The notes beneath the pieces are model-generated. The model searched no databases. It had not been told where the DNA came from and saw only the letters and a program-made list of their open reading frames with translations. The position numbers were made by a program, and so were the translations under genes. 64,000 nucleotides of DNA, from positions 62,001 through 126,000 of the forward strand of contig NZ_JAEHGC010000004.1 of the NCBI RefSeq assembly GCF_016107705.1. The letters are read 5' to 3'. This document shows, one piece after another, positions 8,972-17,353 of this stretch. Source of the DNA: Neobacillus cucumis. Lineage in GTDB: Bacteria > Bacillota > Bacilli > Bacillales_B > DSM-18226. Each line of letters starts with the position of its first letter. Position 1 is the first letter of the stretch.

Positions 8972-9430
8972 GTGTTTTCTGTGTTTTTAGTGACGCATAT
9001 TGTGACGGGTGTGGTTTGTTTGGTTAGTGGGTTGCTGGCCATGTTTGCGAGGAAGAGGAAGGGCCGGCATACAGTGTCTGGTGAAGTTTATCATGGGTCG
9101 TATGTTTTGGTGTTTGTGACGGCATTGGTGATGTCTGTGCTTCATTGGCAGGAGAGTCAATATTTGTTTTATATTGCGTTGTTTTCTTATGGTCTTGCTT
9201 TGTATGGGTATGTGGCGGTTAAGCGGAAGTGGAAGAATTGGTTAGGTGCACATATCGGGGGGATGCTGGGGTCGTATATTGGGATTGTGACGGCGACATT
9301 GGTGGTGAATGTTCCGAGGATTCCTGTGTTGAGTGAGTGGCCTGTTTTGGTGTTTTGGTTCTTACCGACGGTTGTGGGCACTCCGCTGATTATGATGGTT
9401 GGGCGACGGTATCGGCCTAGGCGGAGGTAG
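8972..9430 (+). CDS. DUF2306-like multi-pass membrane protein
   Basis: About 152 residues with four to five membrane helices and a conserved-looking loop KGRHTVSGEVYHGSYV between the first two. This resembles DUF2306-type membrane proteins of Bacillus, whose function is unknown. A GTG start at 8972 is preferred: a G-rich ribosome binding site (GGGGGG) lies about 8 bases upstream, and the N terminus MFSVFLVTHIVTG then matches the family. The longer reading frame from 8906 has no ribosome binding site. The coding strand is strikingly rich in G and T (many GTG, TTG and TTT codons), unlike its neighbours. Confidence 0.65.
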   Translation: MFSVFLVTHIVTGVVCLVSGLLAMFARKRKGRHTVSGEVYHGSYVLVFVTALVMSVLHWQESQYLFYIALFSYGLALYGYVAVKRKWKNWLGAHIGGMLGSYIGIVTATLVVNVPRIPVLSEWPVLVFWFLPTVVGTPLIMMVGRRYRPRRR

Positions 9431-9554
9431 TGGTTTGTTTGGTGGAGAGGTTGATTGCGAGATTTGATGATTGATGGCTTTGATCGGGACTATTGCACGA
9501 CCCCTCGAGCCTATTTTTTGTTTGTTTATGGTCAGACTCTGGTGTTGATAGGGC

Positions 9555-10145
9555 CATTAGGATTTACCCACCGGTTTTGGTTCTTTTCCAACCACTTTGA
9601 GGAGTTTACAGTCCGGTTCTCCCTTTTTACCCACCACTTATCAGTTAAGCTACTAAAAACCAGGTATTCTTTCTTTAAAAATGCCTTTTTAAGGATTAAT
9701 TACCATTTTCAGTAAATTTCCATCCCTAGATTAGAGCTCTTTTTAAATCTCATTTCATTTACCCACCAGTTTTGGCTCTTTACCGACCACTTTAGGGAGT
9801 TCACATTCCGGTTCTTCCTCTTTACCCACTACTTTTGCCCTTTTACCCACCGCTTTTAATTTAAGCTACTAAAAACCAGGTATCCTTCTTTGAAAATTAC
9901 CTATCTTAAAGAGAAATTACCATTTTCAGTAAGTTTTGTTCCCAAGATTAGAGCTCTTTTTAAACCTCATTCCGTTTACCCACCGGTTTTGGCTCTTTAC
10001 CGACCACTTCGGGGAGTTTACATTCCGGTTCTCCCTCTTTACCCACTACTTTTACCCTTTTACCCACCGCATTTAATTTAAGCTTCTAAAAAACCAGGTA
10101 TCCTTCCTTGAAAATTACCTTTTTCAAAGGAAAATTACCATTTCC
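9555..10145 (-). repeat. 21-bp-period repeat array, three iterations
   Basis: Three tandem copies of a block of about 215 bp. Each block holds about five consecutive 21-bp units read on the plus strand as TTTACCCACCgGTTTTGG, TTTACCgACCACTTTxGG and so on, followed by a spacer of about 110 bp containing CTAAAAACCAGGTAT. The 21-base step is exact within the middle block (9760-9864). It lies between two convergent genes. Same family as the arrays near 29.1, 39.4 and 58.6 kb, here in the opposite orientation to the last two. Confidence 0.85.
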
Positions 10146-10160
10146 AACAAAAAAGGCCAA

Positions 10161-11387
10161 CTACACCACCAACAACGGCTGCGTGATCGTTGGCAATGTG
10201 ATTTCGACTGTAGTCCCCTCGTCTACTACACTCGTAATCTTAATTTCTCCGTTATGGTTTTCGATGATTTTGTAACAGGTCATCAGGCCGAGGCCGGTGC
10301 CTTTTTCTTTTGTGGTGTAAAAAGGTTCCCCAAGCGTTGGAATCCGGTCCTCCGGAATCCCCACGCCCTGGTCGATTATTTCAATCGAGATTTTGCCTTC
10401 TTCCTTTTGCTTCACTTTCACTTCGATATGGCCGCCTTTTGGCATCGCCTCGATCGCATTCTTCATCAGGTTAAGATAGACCTGTTTCAGCTGATTCTCC
10501 TCACACATCACCATTGGCAGGTCACTGTCGAACTCGACGTAAATCTGGACATTGTTCAAGATCGACTGGTTATTGATTAGGGTGACGACGTCTTTGATTA
10601 AATTTTTCACATCTTTTTCAATAAAAACAGCGGCAGTTGGTTTAGCAAGAACGAGGAATTCACCGACGATGCTGTTAATCCGGTCGAGCTCTGTGAGGAC
10701 AATATCAAAGTAATCCGGGTGCGTTTCCCCAGACTTGAATAGCTGGATAAAGCCGCGGATCGATGTGAGCGGATTGCGGATTTCGTGGGCAATCCCAGCT
10801 GCCATTTGGCCGAGCAGTGCGAGCTTTTCGGATTTTTGCAGCAGCTGCTCCGTTTCTTTTTTGCGTTCGGAGATATCCTTTCCAATGGAAAGCACGGCCT
10901 CTTCCCCGCCAAACATTATGTACATAGATGAAACTTCAAAGAAAAAGGTTGAACCGTCTAGACGTTTTGCCTTGTATTCGATGGTGTTGACCGGTTGTTT
11001 TTCTTTATTAATCTGTTTGTACCGTTCTCGTGCACGTTCTTGATATTCTGGGACGATAAAATCAAAAATTGATTTCCCAATCAGTTCTTCCTTGCTTTTT
11101 ACTCCTGCTGTCCTGACAACGGCTTGGTTGACATAAAGTAGTTTTTGGTCACTTAAAATGTAAACGGGGTTCGGCAAAGAATCGATGAGTTTTTTATAGC
11201 TGCACTCACTCTCCCGGACCTTTTTGGCAAAAAAACGGGCCTTGTCATATTGATAGCCCACGATCCATGCAATCACGGTGAAGATCAAAAAATCAATGGT
11301 GAAAAATTCTTGTTGGTGATACATTTTTTGAAATAAAGTAAATAATAGCGAAATACTTACGAGCGTGATTTGTCCTGATTTCCTCAT
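10161..11387 (-). CDS. PAS-domain sensor histidine kinase, sporulation-kinase type
   Basis: 408 residues. Two short membrane helices lie near the N terminus (about 6-22 and 29-46), then a PAS domain (about 62-175), HisKA with phosphorylated His201 in GIAHEIRNPLTSIRGF, and an HATPase domain with NAIEAM, DQGVGIP and GTGLGL. The H-box sequence and the PAS plus short-anchor layout resemble B. subtilis sporulation kinases such as KinE, which feed the Spo0A phosphorelay. No response regulator gene is adjacent, as expected for an orphan phosphorelay kinase. The phosphorelay role is inferred from similarity. Confidence 0.87.
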   Translation of the reverse strand: MRKSGQITLVSISLLFTLFQKMYHQQEFFTIDFLIFTVIAWIVGYQYDKARFFAKKVRESECSYKKLIDSLPNPVYILSDQKLLYVNQAVVRTAGVKSKEELIGKSIFDFIVPEYQERARERYKQINKEKQPVNTIEYKAKRLDGSTFFFEVSSMYIMFGGEEAVLSIGKDISERKKETEQLLQKSEKLALLGQMAAGIAHEIRNPLTSIRGFIQLFKSGETHPDYFDIVLTELDRINSIVGEFLVLAKPTAAVFIEKDVKNLIKDVVTLINNQSILNNVQIYVEFDSDLPMVMCEENQLKQVYLNLMKNAIEAMPKGGHIEVKVKQKEEGKISIEIIDQGVGIPEDRIPTLGEPFYTTKEKGTGLGLMTCYKIIENHNGEIKITSVVDEGTTVEITLPTITQPLLVV

Positions 11388-11556
11388 GGCCTTGCCCTCT
11401 TACAATTCTCTTTTTCTTAAATTATATCACTGATGGGAAAATTGGTGGTAATGGTAGTTTTATGTATGTTTTTGTCGACTCGAGCACGGCTTGGTGAGTT
11501 TCGGTTAATTTTTGGTATGATGGAAGGGAAATCCATTTATAAAGGAGATGGAACAG

Positions 11557-12099
11557 ATGTCAATTGCGGTTCTTTACGGGGGAACTCGTCCAAATGGGAA
11601 TACGGAAGCACTGACTGAGCATGCGATTCGTGGGTTGGATGTGGAAAGAATCAACTTGAGGGATTTTTCGATTTTGCCGATTGAGGATGCACGCCATGAT
11701 GAGGCGGGGTTCCGGGATCTTGGTGATGACTATAATGCTGTGATTGATCGGGTGTTGCAGCATGACACGTTGATTTTTGCTACGCCGGTTTATTGGTACA
11801 GTATGTCGGGGACGATGAAGAACTTCATTGATCGCTGGTCGCATTCGATGCGGGATGCGAAGTATCCTGACTTCAAGAAGCAGATGGCTGCAAAGAAGGC
11901 CTATGTTGTGGCAGTCGGCGGCGATAATCCGTACTTGAAGGGGTTGCCGATGATCCAGCAGTTTCAGCATATTTTTGACTTTATGAAGATGGAGTTTGCC
12001 GGGTATGTAATTGGTGAGGGCAATAAGCCTGGGGATATCCAGCAGGACAAAAATGCATTACATGCTGCTGAACAACTTCAGTTGAAGCTTAAAAACTAA
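11557..12099 (+). CDS. ywqN: NAD(P)H-dependent FMN oxidoreductase, YwqN-like
   Basis: 180-residue flavodoxin-fold protein of the NADPH-dependent FMN reductase family. The N-terminal phosphate-binding loop LYGGTRPNGNTEAL and the FMN-contacting segment TPVYWYSMSGTMKNFIDR are typical. It would use NAD(P)H and FMN to reduce quinone, nitro or azo compounds. Start at 11557: AAAGGAG lies 8 bases upstream, whereas the ATG at 11548 touches that site. Single gene, transcribed away from the sensor kinase. Confidence 0.85.
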   Translation: MSIAVLYGGTRPNGNTEALTEHAIRGLDVERINLRDFSILPIEDARHDEAGFRDLGDDYNAVIDRVLQHDTLIFATPVYWYSMSGTMKNFIDRWSHSMRDAKYPDFKKQMAAKKAYVVAVGGDNPYLKGLPMIQQFQHIFDFMKMEFAGYVIGEGNKPGDIQQDKNALHAAEQLQLKLKN

Positions 12100-12154
12100 C
12101 AGACGATAAAGGGATCTGTTTTCGGGTGCTTTCTTAATAAATGACACAAGAATT

Positions 12155-12183
12155 GACGTATGAATTGGCATACGTCTTTTTCT
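12155..12183 (+). terminator. Terminator downstream of the YwqN-like gene
   Basis: GACGTATG and CATACGTC form a perfect 8-bp stem with a 6-base loop, followed by TTTTTCTTTATTT. Confidence 0.75.
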
Positions 12184-12289
12184 TTATTTATCAAGGTTCG
12201 TTCGGAATTCCTTTAACTTTGACATAACAATTGATGGACATAAGTATTGTACTATTAAAAATGGGTGCCAAAACTACTGATTTGATATG

Positions 12290-12520
12290 TTCAACCGCAT
12301 GGCAGATTGCTTCAAGATCGGTTACATCTGCTGTTGCAGCTGAAATTTTGGCATCATATTGCGCTAGTTCGGCAGATACCTTTTCAAGATTGGACATGTT
12401 TAATCCAATTAGTCCCAGATTAACTCCTTCTTTGGCTAAAGCAATCGCAGTAGCACGTCCAATTCCTCTGCCTGCTCCGGAAATTAAAGCAGTTTTACCT
12501 TTAATGAAATCATAGTACCA
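12290..12520 (-). pseudogene. Truncated short-chain dehydrogenase (YoxD/FabG-like)
   Basis: The minus strand encodes about 75 residues that are plainly the N-terminal part of a 3-oxoacyl-ACP-reductase-type SDR: KGKTALISGAGRGIGRATA (the GxxxGxG NAD-binding loop) continuing to AATADVTDLEAICHAVEHI. No start codon with a ribosome binding site lies in frame upstream (a TAG closes the frame). After EHIKS the conserved NNAG motif, the YxxxK catalytic pair and the rest of the 240-residue protein are missing. It is a remnant that lost both ends. Confidence 0.85.
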
Positions 12521-12666
12521 TTCCTAATTAAAAATTATAATAGTAAATTGGAAAAACTATCATTAACAGTGCTGAAAGGGCAATGAGTATGCACGTTGCT
12601 ATTGCTATTCTAACCATTAATATTAAGTGAAGGATTGGAGAAAGTAATTAGAAAGGAGTTGATAAG

Positions 12667-13674
12667 ATGAGTCATTCAGAAAACGATATGCCTTTTATAG
12701 AATTAACCTCAAACGAAGTATCTAACCTTTGGTCTTCCTATTTAAAGAGCAGTATGGAACTAAGACTTTTTGAATATTTTTATGCAAGCACAGAAAATAA
12801 CGAAATAAAACAAGTGATAGAAAAGATGTTAAATCAATCTCAAAATAATCTAAATGAACTCAAAGAGATTTATATCAAAGAGAATCTTACTATTCCACTT
12901 GGTTTTACCGATGAAGACGTAAGGGTTGACGCACTCAAAGTATTTTCCGATACATTTATTTTGTATTTTTGTTTTGATCTAACACACTTATCGATGAGTA
13001 CATATCCAATTGCAATATCAGATTGCACCAGAAACGATGTGCGAGAACATTTTCAAAAAAATATTGCATTTTCTGTAAAAATTCAGAATGAAATTGTAGA
13101 TCTAATGTTATCACAAGGAGTATATTTGAAACATCCACAAGTAGCGATAGATAGTGAGGTAGAATTTGCTGATTCCATGATATATCTCAATGGTTTTTTT
13201 GGTGGATCAAGACCTCTAAATACTGCTGAAATTGCTAATCTATCCAGAATTGTTCATAGAGCACAGTTTTCACAAATGGTATTTGTCACTTTTAATAAAT
13301 TAGCGAAAGCAAAAGAGTTAAAACAACATTTTAGTAAAGGGAGAGATGGAATCAAAAAAGTATTAGATTCCCTTCAAGAAGTTCTTGATAAAGAAAATAT
13401 TCCGATATCAGCATCAGGGGATTATAACATTTCCAATGTAGAGATGTCTCCATTCTCCGATAAGTTAATGTTGTTTTTTGCGAATACTTGTCTGGGAATA
13501 TTCTGTTTTGCCATGATAAGTCAGGCTATGACTTCCAGTTTAAGAACGGATATTCATTCTAAATTAGACAAAATATCTGACGATATGAAAAAGTATTATG
13601 GACTAGGTTTACTTTTAGCAATAAAAGAAAAATGGTTTGAACAACCTCCTCAAATAGTAAATAGAGAAGTCTAG
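12667..13674 (+). CDS. DUF3231 family protein, two-domain form
   Basis: 335-residue cytosolic, mostly helical protein. The N-terminal half opens with LTSNEVSNLWSSYLKSSMELRLFEYF, and a second copy begins near residue 175 with SRPLNTAEIANLSRIVHRAQFSQM, so it is an internal duplication of a helical domain of about 165 residues. It ends KWFEQPPQIVNRE, the usual family C terminus. DUF3231 proteins are found in Bacillales, usually in many copies per genome, and have no assigned function that I know of. AAAGGAG is 9 bases before the ATG. It is about 44% identical by eye at conserved blocks to the next DUF3231 gene. Confidence 0.85.
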   Translation: MSHSENDMPFIELTSNEVSNLWSSYLKSSMELRLFEYFYASTENNEIKQVIEKMLNQSQNNLNELKEIYIKENLTIPLGFTDEDVRVDALKVFSDTFILYFCFDLTHLSMSTYPIAISDCTRNDVREHFQKNIAFSVKIQNEIVDLMLSQGVYLKHPQVAIDSEVEFADSMIYLNGFFGGSRPLNTAEIANLSRIVHRAQFSQMVFVTFNKLAKAKELKQHFSKGRDGIKKVLDSLQEVLDKENIPISASGDYNISNVEMSPFSDKLMLFFANTCLGIFCFAMISQAMTSSLRTDIHSKLDKISDDMKKYYGLGLLLAIKEKWFEQPPQIVNREV

Positions 13675-13815
13675 TTAGAGATATTACTTTAAGTTAATAG
13701 ACATAACTAAAAAAGCACCCCTATTTATTTGACGGTTCAACCTATATCCTAAAAAGAAAAAAATTTAAAAATCTATCCTCACTTTTTGTAATTAAGGTGA
13801 GGAATTTTAATTTAA

Positions 13816-13925
13816 AAATGTTCTTCAACAAACGGGTGCTATCCTTAAAGATCTGGTTGCTAACTACGGCAGCCTTTTCTTATTGAACTACAGGGCAGGA
13901 TAGTTGAATAAGGTTAAGGGCATGC
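13816..13925 (+). repeat. Copy of an intergenic 'ACGGGTGCT' element
   Basis: AACGGGTGCT, then GATCTGGTTGCTAAC..GCAGCC, CTTTTCTTATTGAACTA and GGGCAGGATAGTTGAATA. A second divergent copy lies at 15066-15176 with the same order of blocks. Both copies follow a DUF3231 gene. Similar sequences are common between genes in Bacillus as I remember them, but I cannot name the family. Confidence 0.5.
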
Positions 13926-13990
13926 TAAAAATTCAAATAAAAGGGTGAAATGGCAGAAATACATAGATGGTGAAAGGAAAGATTGAGCAA

Positions 13991-14995
13991 ATGGAAACAA
14001 ATAAGTCGCACTTAACAGCAGCGGAAATGGGAAAACTTTGGGTAGTTTATATGGGGAATACTATGGGGAAATGTGTACTTAGTCACTTCCTTCAACATGT
14101 AGATGACACAGATATTAAAAGGGTATTAGAATACGCATTAGGTTTAAGTAAAGCCTTTATCCAAGATATTGAAACAATTTTTAAACAAGCCGACTTTCCA
14201 ATACCAGTAGGTTTTTCCGAAGAAGATGACGTGAATTTAGATGCACCAAGAATATTTTACGATAATTTTTATCTTTATTATTTGCAATATTTAGGTAAAG
14301 CAGGGATGAGTATTTATAGCATTGCTATTCCTTTGGTGACAAGGAAAGATGTAAGAGACTTTTTTCTCAATAGTCTTAGTGATACTGCCAAATTAATGAG
14401 TGATGTAAATGATGTATTAATATCAAAAGGAAAATTAATGAATGCACCAGTCATACCAACCCCCGAAAAAGTTGATTTTGTTAATAAACAAAATTTCTTG
14501 AATGGTTTTTTTGGAGATATTAGACCACTTAATGGATTAGAAATTGCTCATCTTTACGGGTGTATTAACAACGATGTAACGAGTAAAGCACTCTTACTTG
14601 GGTTTAGTCAGGGAGCAAGAGATGAAAAAGTTAAAAAGTTTTTAGAGCGTGGAAAAAATATTAATGAAAGGCATATCGAACAGCTTTCGGACAAACTGAT
14701 TAGAGATAATATTCCTTCGCCAACACTTTTAGATCATTTAGTTACGACATCTACCACTCCGACATTCTCAGATAAACTCATGGTTTGTCATAAAATTGAT
14801 ATGTTCTCAATGAAAATAAGGGAATATGCAAACGGTGCGTCACTTAGTGGAAGAAAAGATATTGGTGTCATATTTGCAAAATGCCAAATGGATGTTTCCT
14901 ACTATGTAGAAGATGGTGCCAATATTTTGATTGATCAAGGATGGATGGAACAGCCACCTGAAGCAATTGATCGAGATAACGTAGCTTCAAAATAA
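13991..14995 (+). CDS. DUF3231 family protein, two-domain form
   Basis: About 334 residues, paralogous to the preceding gene and to the one at 48.8-49.8 kb. First domain from LTAAEMGKLWVVYMGNTMGKC, second from IRPLNGLEIAHLYGCINNDVT, ending GWMEQPPEAIDRD. Conserved blocks: PVGFSEEDDVNLDAPRIFYD, GMSIYSIA..TRKDVRDFF and FSDKLMVCHKI. AAAGGA lies 12 bases before the chosen ATG at 13991; an ATG at 13967 is possible but has a poorer upstream site. Function unknown. About 315 bp separate it from the previous DUF3231 gene, so they may be transcribed separately. Confidence 0.83.
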   Translation: METNKSHLTAAEMGKLWVVYMGNTMGKCVLSHFLQHVDDTDIKRVLEYALGLSKAFIQDIETIFKQADFPIPVGFSEEDDVNLDAPRIFYDNFYLYYLQYLGKAGMSIYSIAIPLVTRKDVRDFFLNSLSDTAKLMSDVNDVLISKGKLMNAPVIPTPEKVDFVNKQNFLNGFFGDIRPLNGLEIAHLYGCINNDVTSKALLLGFSQGARDEKVKKFLERGKNINERHIEQLSDKLIRDNIPSPTLLDHLVTTSTTPTFSDKLMVCHKIDMFSMKIREYANGASLSGRKDIGVIFAKCQMDVSYYVEDGANILIDQGWMEQPPEAIDRDNVASK

Positions 14996-15065
14996 TTACT
15001 ATAAATTATAAAAAAAAATAAATTTATATTACTTCAAGAATATATTCCAATTTGTGAAGGATTGC

Positions 15066-15176
15066 ACTTAGTAACGGGTGCTTGAGTTTAAAAAAGGATT
15101 GCTGACGCGATCCTTTTTTCTTGTTCCACTAACGGACAAGTTTTGTTGAAGAGTAGTGTTTAACTTGTGTTCAACA
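15066..15176 (+). repeat. Second copy of the 'ACGGGTGCT' element, with terminator
   Basis: TAACGGGTGCTTG, a hairpin GGATTGC/GCGATCC flanked by A6 and T6 (15087-15112), then CTTGTTCCACTAACGGACAAG. The hairpin would terminate transcription of the DUF3231 gene just upstream. Confidence 0.55.
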
Positions 15177-15278
15177 ATCGGGCCATTTAATGGTATAAAT
15201 TTTTATAAGGGATTAGCTGTTAAAGTTAGCTTTTACATAATATAGATTTGTGCACAGGCAGTTTCATGCTGCTTCAAG

Positions 15279-15322
15279 CAAAGCAAAAAGTCACCTTTAA
15301 AATGAGGTGACTTTTTGCTTTG
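15279..15322. terminator. Perfect 18-bp bidirectional hairpin
   Basis: CAAAGCAAAAAGTCACCT is repeated as its exact complement around an 8-base loop. The stem carries its own A and T tracts, so it can terminate transcription from either side; it lies between the convergent DUF3231 and alcohol dehydrogenase genes. Confidence 0.75.
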
Positions 15323-15461
15323 AAAAAGGAAGTGCTACTCTTGGAATTGGTTCTAAGAACTTATTTAGTTTATCATAACTTGTTTACAGTTTAGTTAGAG
15401 AAATAGAACAATTTGGTAACCTTGTTTACAGTTTAGTTAAATGGGCAATTTAAATTCTTAA

Positions 15462-16619
15462 TTAGAATGCGGCCTTTAATATAGAAACGATGTCATCTAG
15501 TGATGCTTTTTTCGGGTTAAATAATGCACATGGGTCTTTCATAGATAGTTCAGCTAACATTAGAAGATCTTCTTCTTTTACGCCAATTTCAGATAATCTA
15601 TTAGGAATCCCAACATCTTGGGCAAGCTTTTTAATTGCTGATACCGCTTTTTCTGCTGATTCCATTGGCGATAAATCATTAACTTTTTCGCCGAGTGCCA
15701 TTGCTATCTCAGTTGCTTTTTCTGGTTTTGCATCCAAGTTAAACTTTACGATATGAGGTAAAAGAATAGCATTGCAAAGACCATGCGGCAAATTATAAAC
15801 TCCTCCAAGTTGATGAGCAATTGCGTGTGCATAACCAAGAAGGGCGTTGTTGAAGGCCATTCCAGCTAAAAATTGGGCGTTTGTCATCCCTTCACGAGCA
15901 ACTAAATTTTCACCATTTTTCACTGCGTTTCTTAAATGTTGGCCAACTAATCGAATAGCTTGTAGGGCACATGCATCTGTTACAGGAGTCGCCAAAATTG
16001 ACATAAATGCTTCAACTGCATGTGTTAATGCATCCATTCCAGTTTCTGCTGTTAAATTGGCTGGTAATTTTTCTGTAAGTTGTGGGTCATTAATAGAAAG
16101 ATTAGGTGTAATATGCTTATCTACTATGACCATTTTTTGCGAGCTATTCGTATTGGTAATAACAGCTATTCTTGTCATTTCACTAGCTGTACCTGCTGTT
16201 GTATTAACTGTGATGAGAGGAAGCATAGGTGATGGAGATAAGTCGATTCCAGCATAGTCATGGATAGTTCCTCCATTTGCAGCAACTAGGCAAATTGCTT
16301 TTGCACAATCAAGTGAACTCCCCCCACCTATTGCTACAACCAAGTCACAGTTCTCCTTTTTTAGGAAGTTAACCCCATCTTCTACATTTTTATCTGTTGG
16401 ATTTGGTTCTACATCCGAGAAAAGGCTTACAGGTATGTGTTCTTTTTGAATGGATTCAGCGATTGATTGGGTGAAATCCAATTTTTCAACCACTTTTCCT
16501 GTTACAATCAAGACATTTGTTCCACCAAGTTCTTTTACTTTTTGACCAACTTGTTTTGCTGCTCCGATACCAATTAAATTTTCATTTGGCATAAAAAAGC
16601 CGTATACTTGAGGTTCCAT
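15462..16619 (-). CDS. Iron-containing alcohol dehydrogenase (type III)
   Basis: NAD-dependent alcohol dehydrogenase of 385 residues, related to 1,3-propanediol and methanol dehydrogenases. The NAD-binding loop is GGGSSLDCAK near residues 95-104. The metal-ligand motifs GMDALTHAVEAF (Asp and His), HAIAHQLGG (His) and LPHGLCN (His) are all present, so the enzyme looks active. ATG at 16619 is selected because AAGGAG lies 9 bases upstream; the 13 extra codons of the longer frame precede that site. Monocistronic, with long noncoding sequence on both sides. Substrate cannot be deduced. Confidence 0.88.
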   Translation of the reverse strand: MEPQVYGFFMPNENLIGIGAAKQVGQKVKELGGTNVLIVTGKVVEKLDFTQSIAESIQKEHIPVSLFSDVEPNPTDKNVEDGVNFLKKENCDLVVAIGGGSSLDCAKAICLVAANGGTIHDYAGIDLSPSPMLPLITVNTTAGTASEMTRIAVITNTNSSQKMVIVDKHITPNLSINDPQLTEKLPANLTAETGMDALTHAVEAFMSILATPVTDACALQAIRLVGQHLRNAVKNGENLVAREGMTNAQFLAGMAFNNALLGYAHAIAHQLGGVYNLPHGLCNAILLPHIVKFNLDAKPEKATEIAMALGEKVNDLSPMESAEKAVSAIKKLAQDVGIPNRLSEIGVKEEDLLMLAELSMKDPCALFNPKKASLDDIVSILKAAF

Positions 16620-16758
16620 TTTTAAACACTCCTTAAATCTTAAATTATAAAATTCCAATTTAATTATATTTACAATTAGAATTAGCTGGAGTGATTAAAA
16701 TCATATAATCTATGAGGTTATAATATCGGTCCCTTTTATTAATGATTATGGAACTAAA

Positions 16759-17247
16759 TTAATCTTCTGTCCCTAATACATCGGTGTTCGGGGGTTCATA
16801 CCCCATTTGGCGTAACATCGCGACAATTTGCCCCTTGTGATGGAATTCATGTGTAATGGTATGCATGAGCAATTTTCCGGGTGTGATGGATAGCGTTTCT
16901 GGTGCCTCTCTCCAAGGGATCTTTTTTTCCATCATCTCATTTAATTGATTTCTTGGAAGTTCAAATACCTCATTTACAATCGAATCTACCTGTTCGAAAC
17001 GGTCTTTTATTTTTTCCAAATGGAATTGATCCCGTTCCTCCTTAGGAGTAATCGGCTTCTTTGTCTTTTCTAAAACAAATGAGCCAAGCCATGCATAGTA
17101 ACAATCCGCTATATGTACCAATGTGTCCCGAACATTTTGCAAAGCGAAGCCATGTTGGTGAGTAAAATCATTCGGATTTAGTTGCGCACAAAAGTCTAAT
17201 AGTGTGCCGCGGGTTTGTCGGACCCATTCATATTCATTTTGATTCAT
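16759..17247 (-). CDS. DinB-like metal-binding protein
   Basis: About 162 residues, four-helix DinB/YfiT-type fold. Candidate metal ligands are the His in LVHIADCYYAW and the pair in THEFHHKGQI near the C terminus, the usual three-His arrangement. GGGTGG lies about 5 bases before the chosen ATG. Members act as thiol-S-transferases or bind metals without a known reaction; the Bacillus ones are mostly uncharacterised. Confidence 0.8.
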   Translation of the reverse strand: MNQNEYEWVRQTRGTLLDFCAQLNPNDFTHQHGFALQNVRDTLVHIADCYYAWLGSFVLEKTKKPITPKEERDQFHLEKIKDRFEQVDSIVNEVFELPRNQLNEMMEKKIPWREAPETLSITPGKLLMHTITHEFHHKGQIVAMLRQMGYEPPNTDVLGTED

Positions 17248-17353
17248 CATGCCACCCACTTTCAAAGAATACTATTACTTATTCAATAGATGTAAGAAAA
17301 TACCTCCTATTACTGCCAATCAATGATAAAGGGGCTGCGATCTGCAACCCCGT

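Noticed and set aside
9555..10145. CRISPR array
   Set aside because: Units are contiguous without unique spacers of 30-40 bp, are degenerate, and no cas gene is near.
16619..16658. Longer N terminus for the iron alcohol dehydrogenase
   Set aside because: The extra 13 codons precede a good AAGGAG site and are outside the family's usual length.
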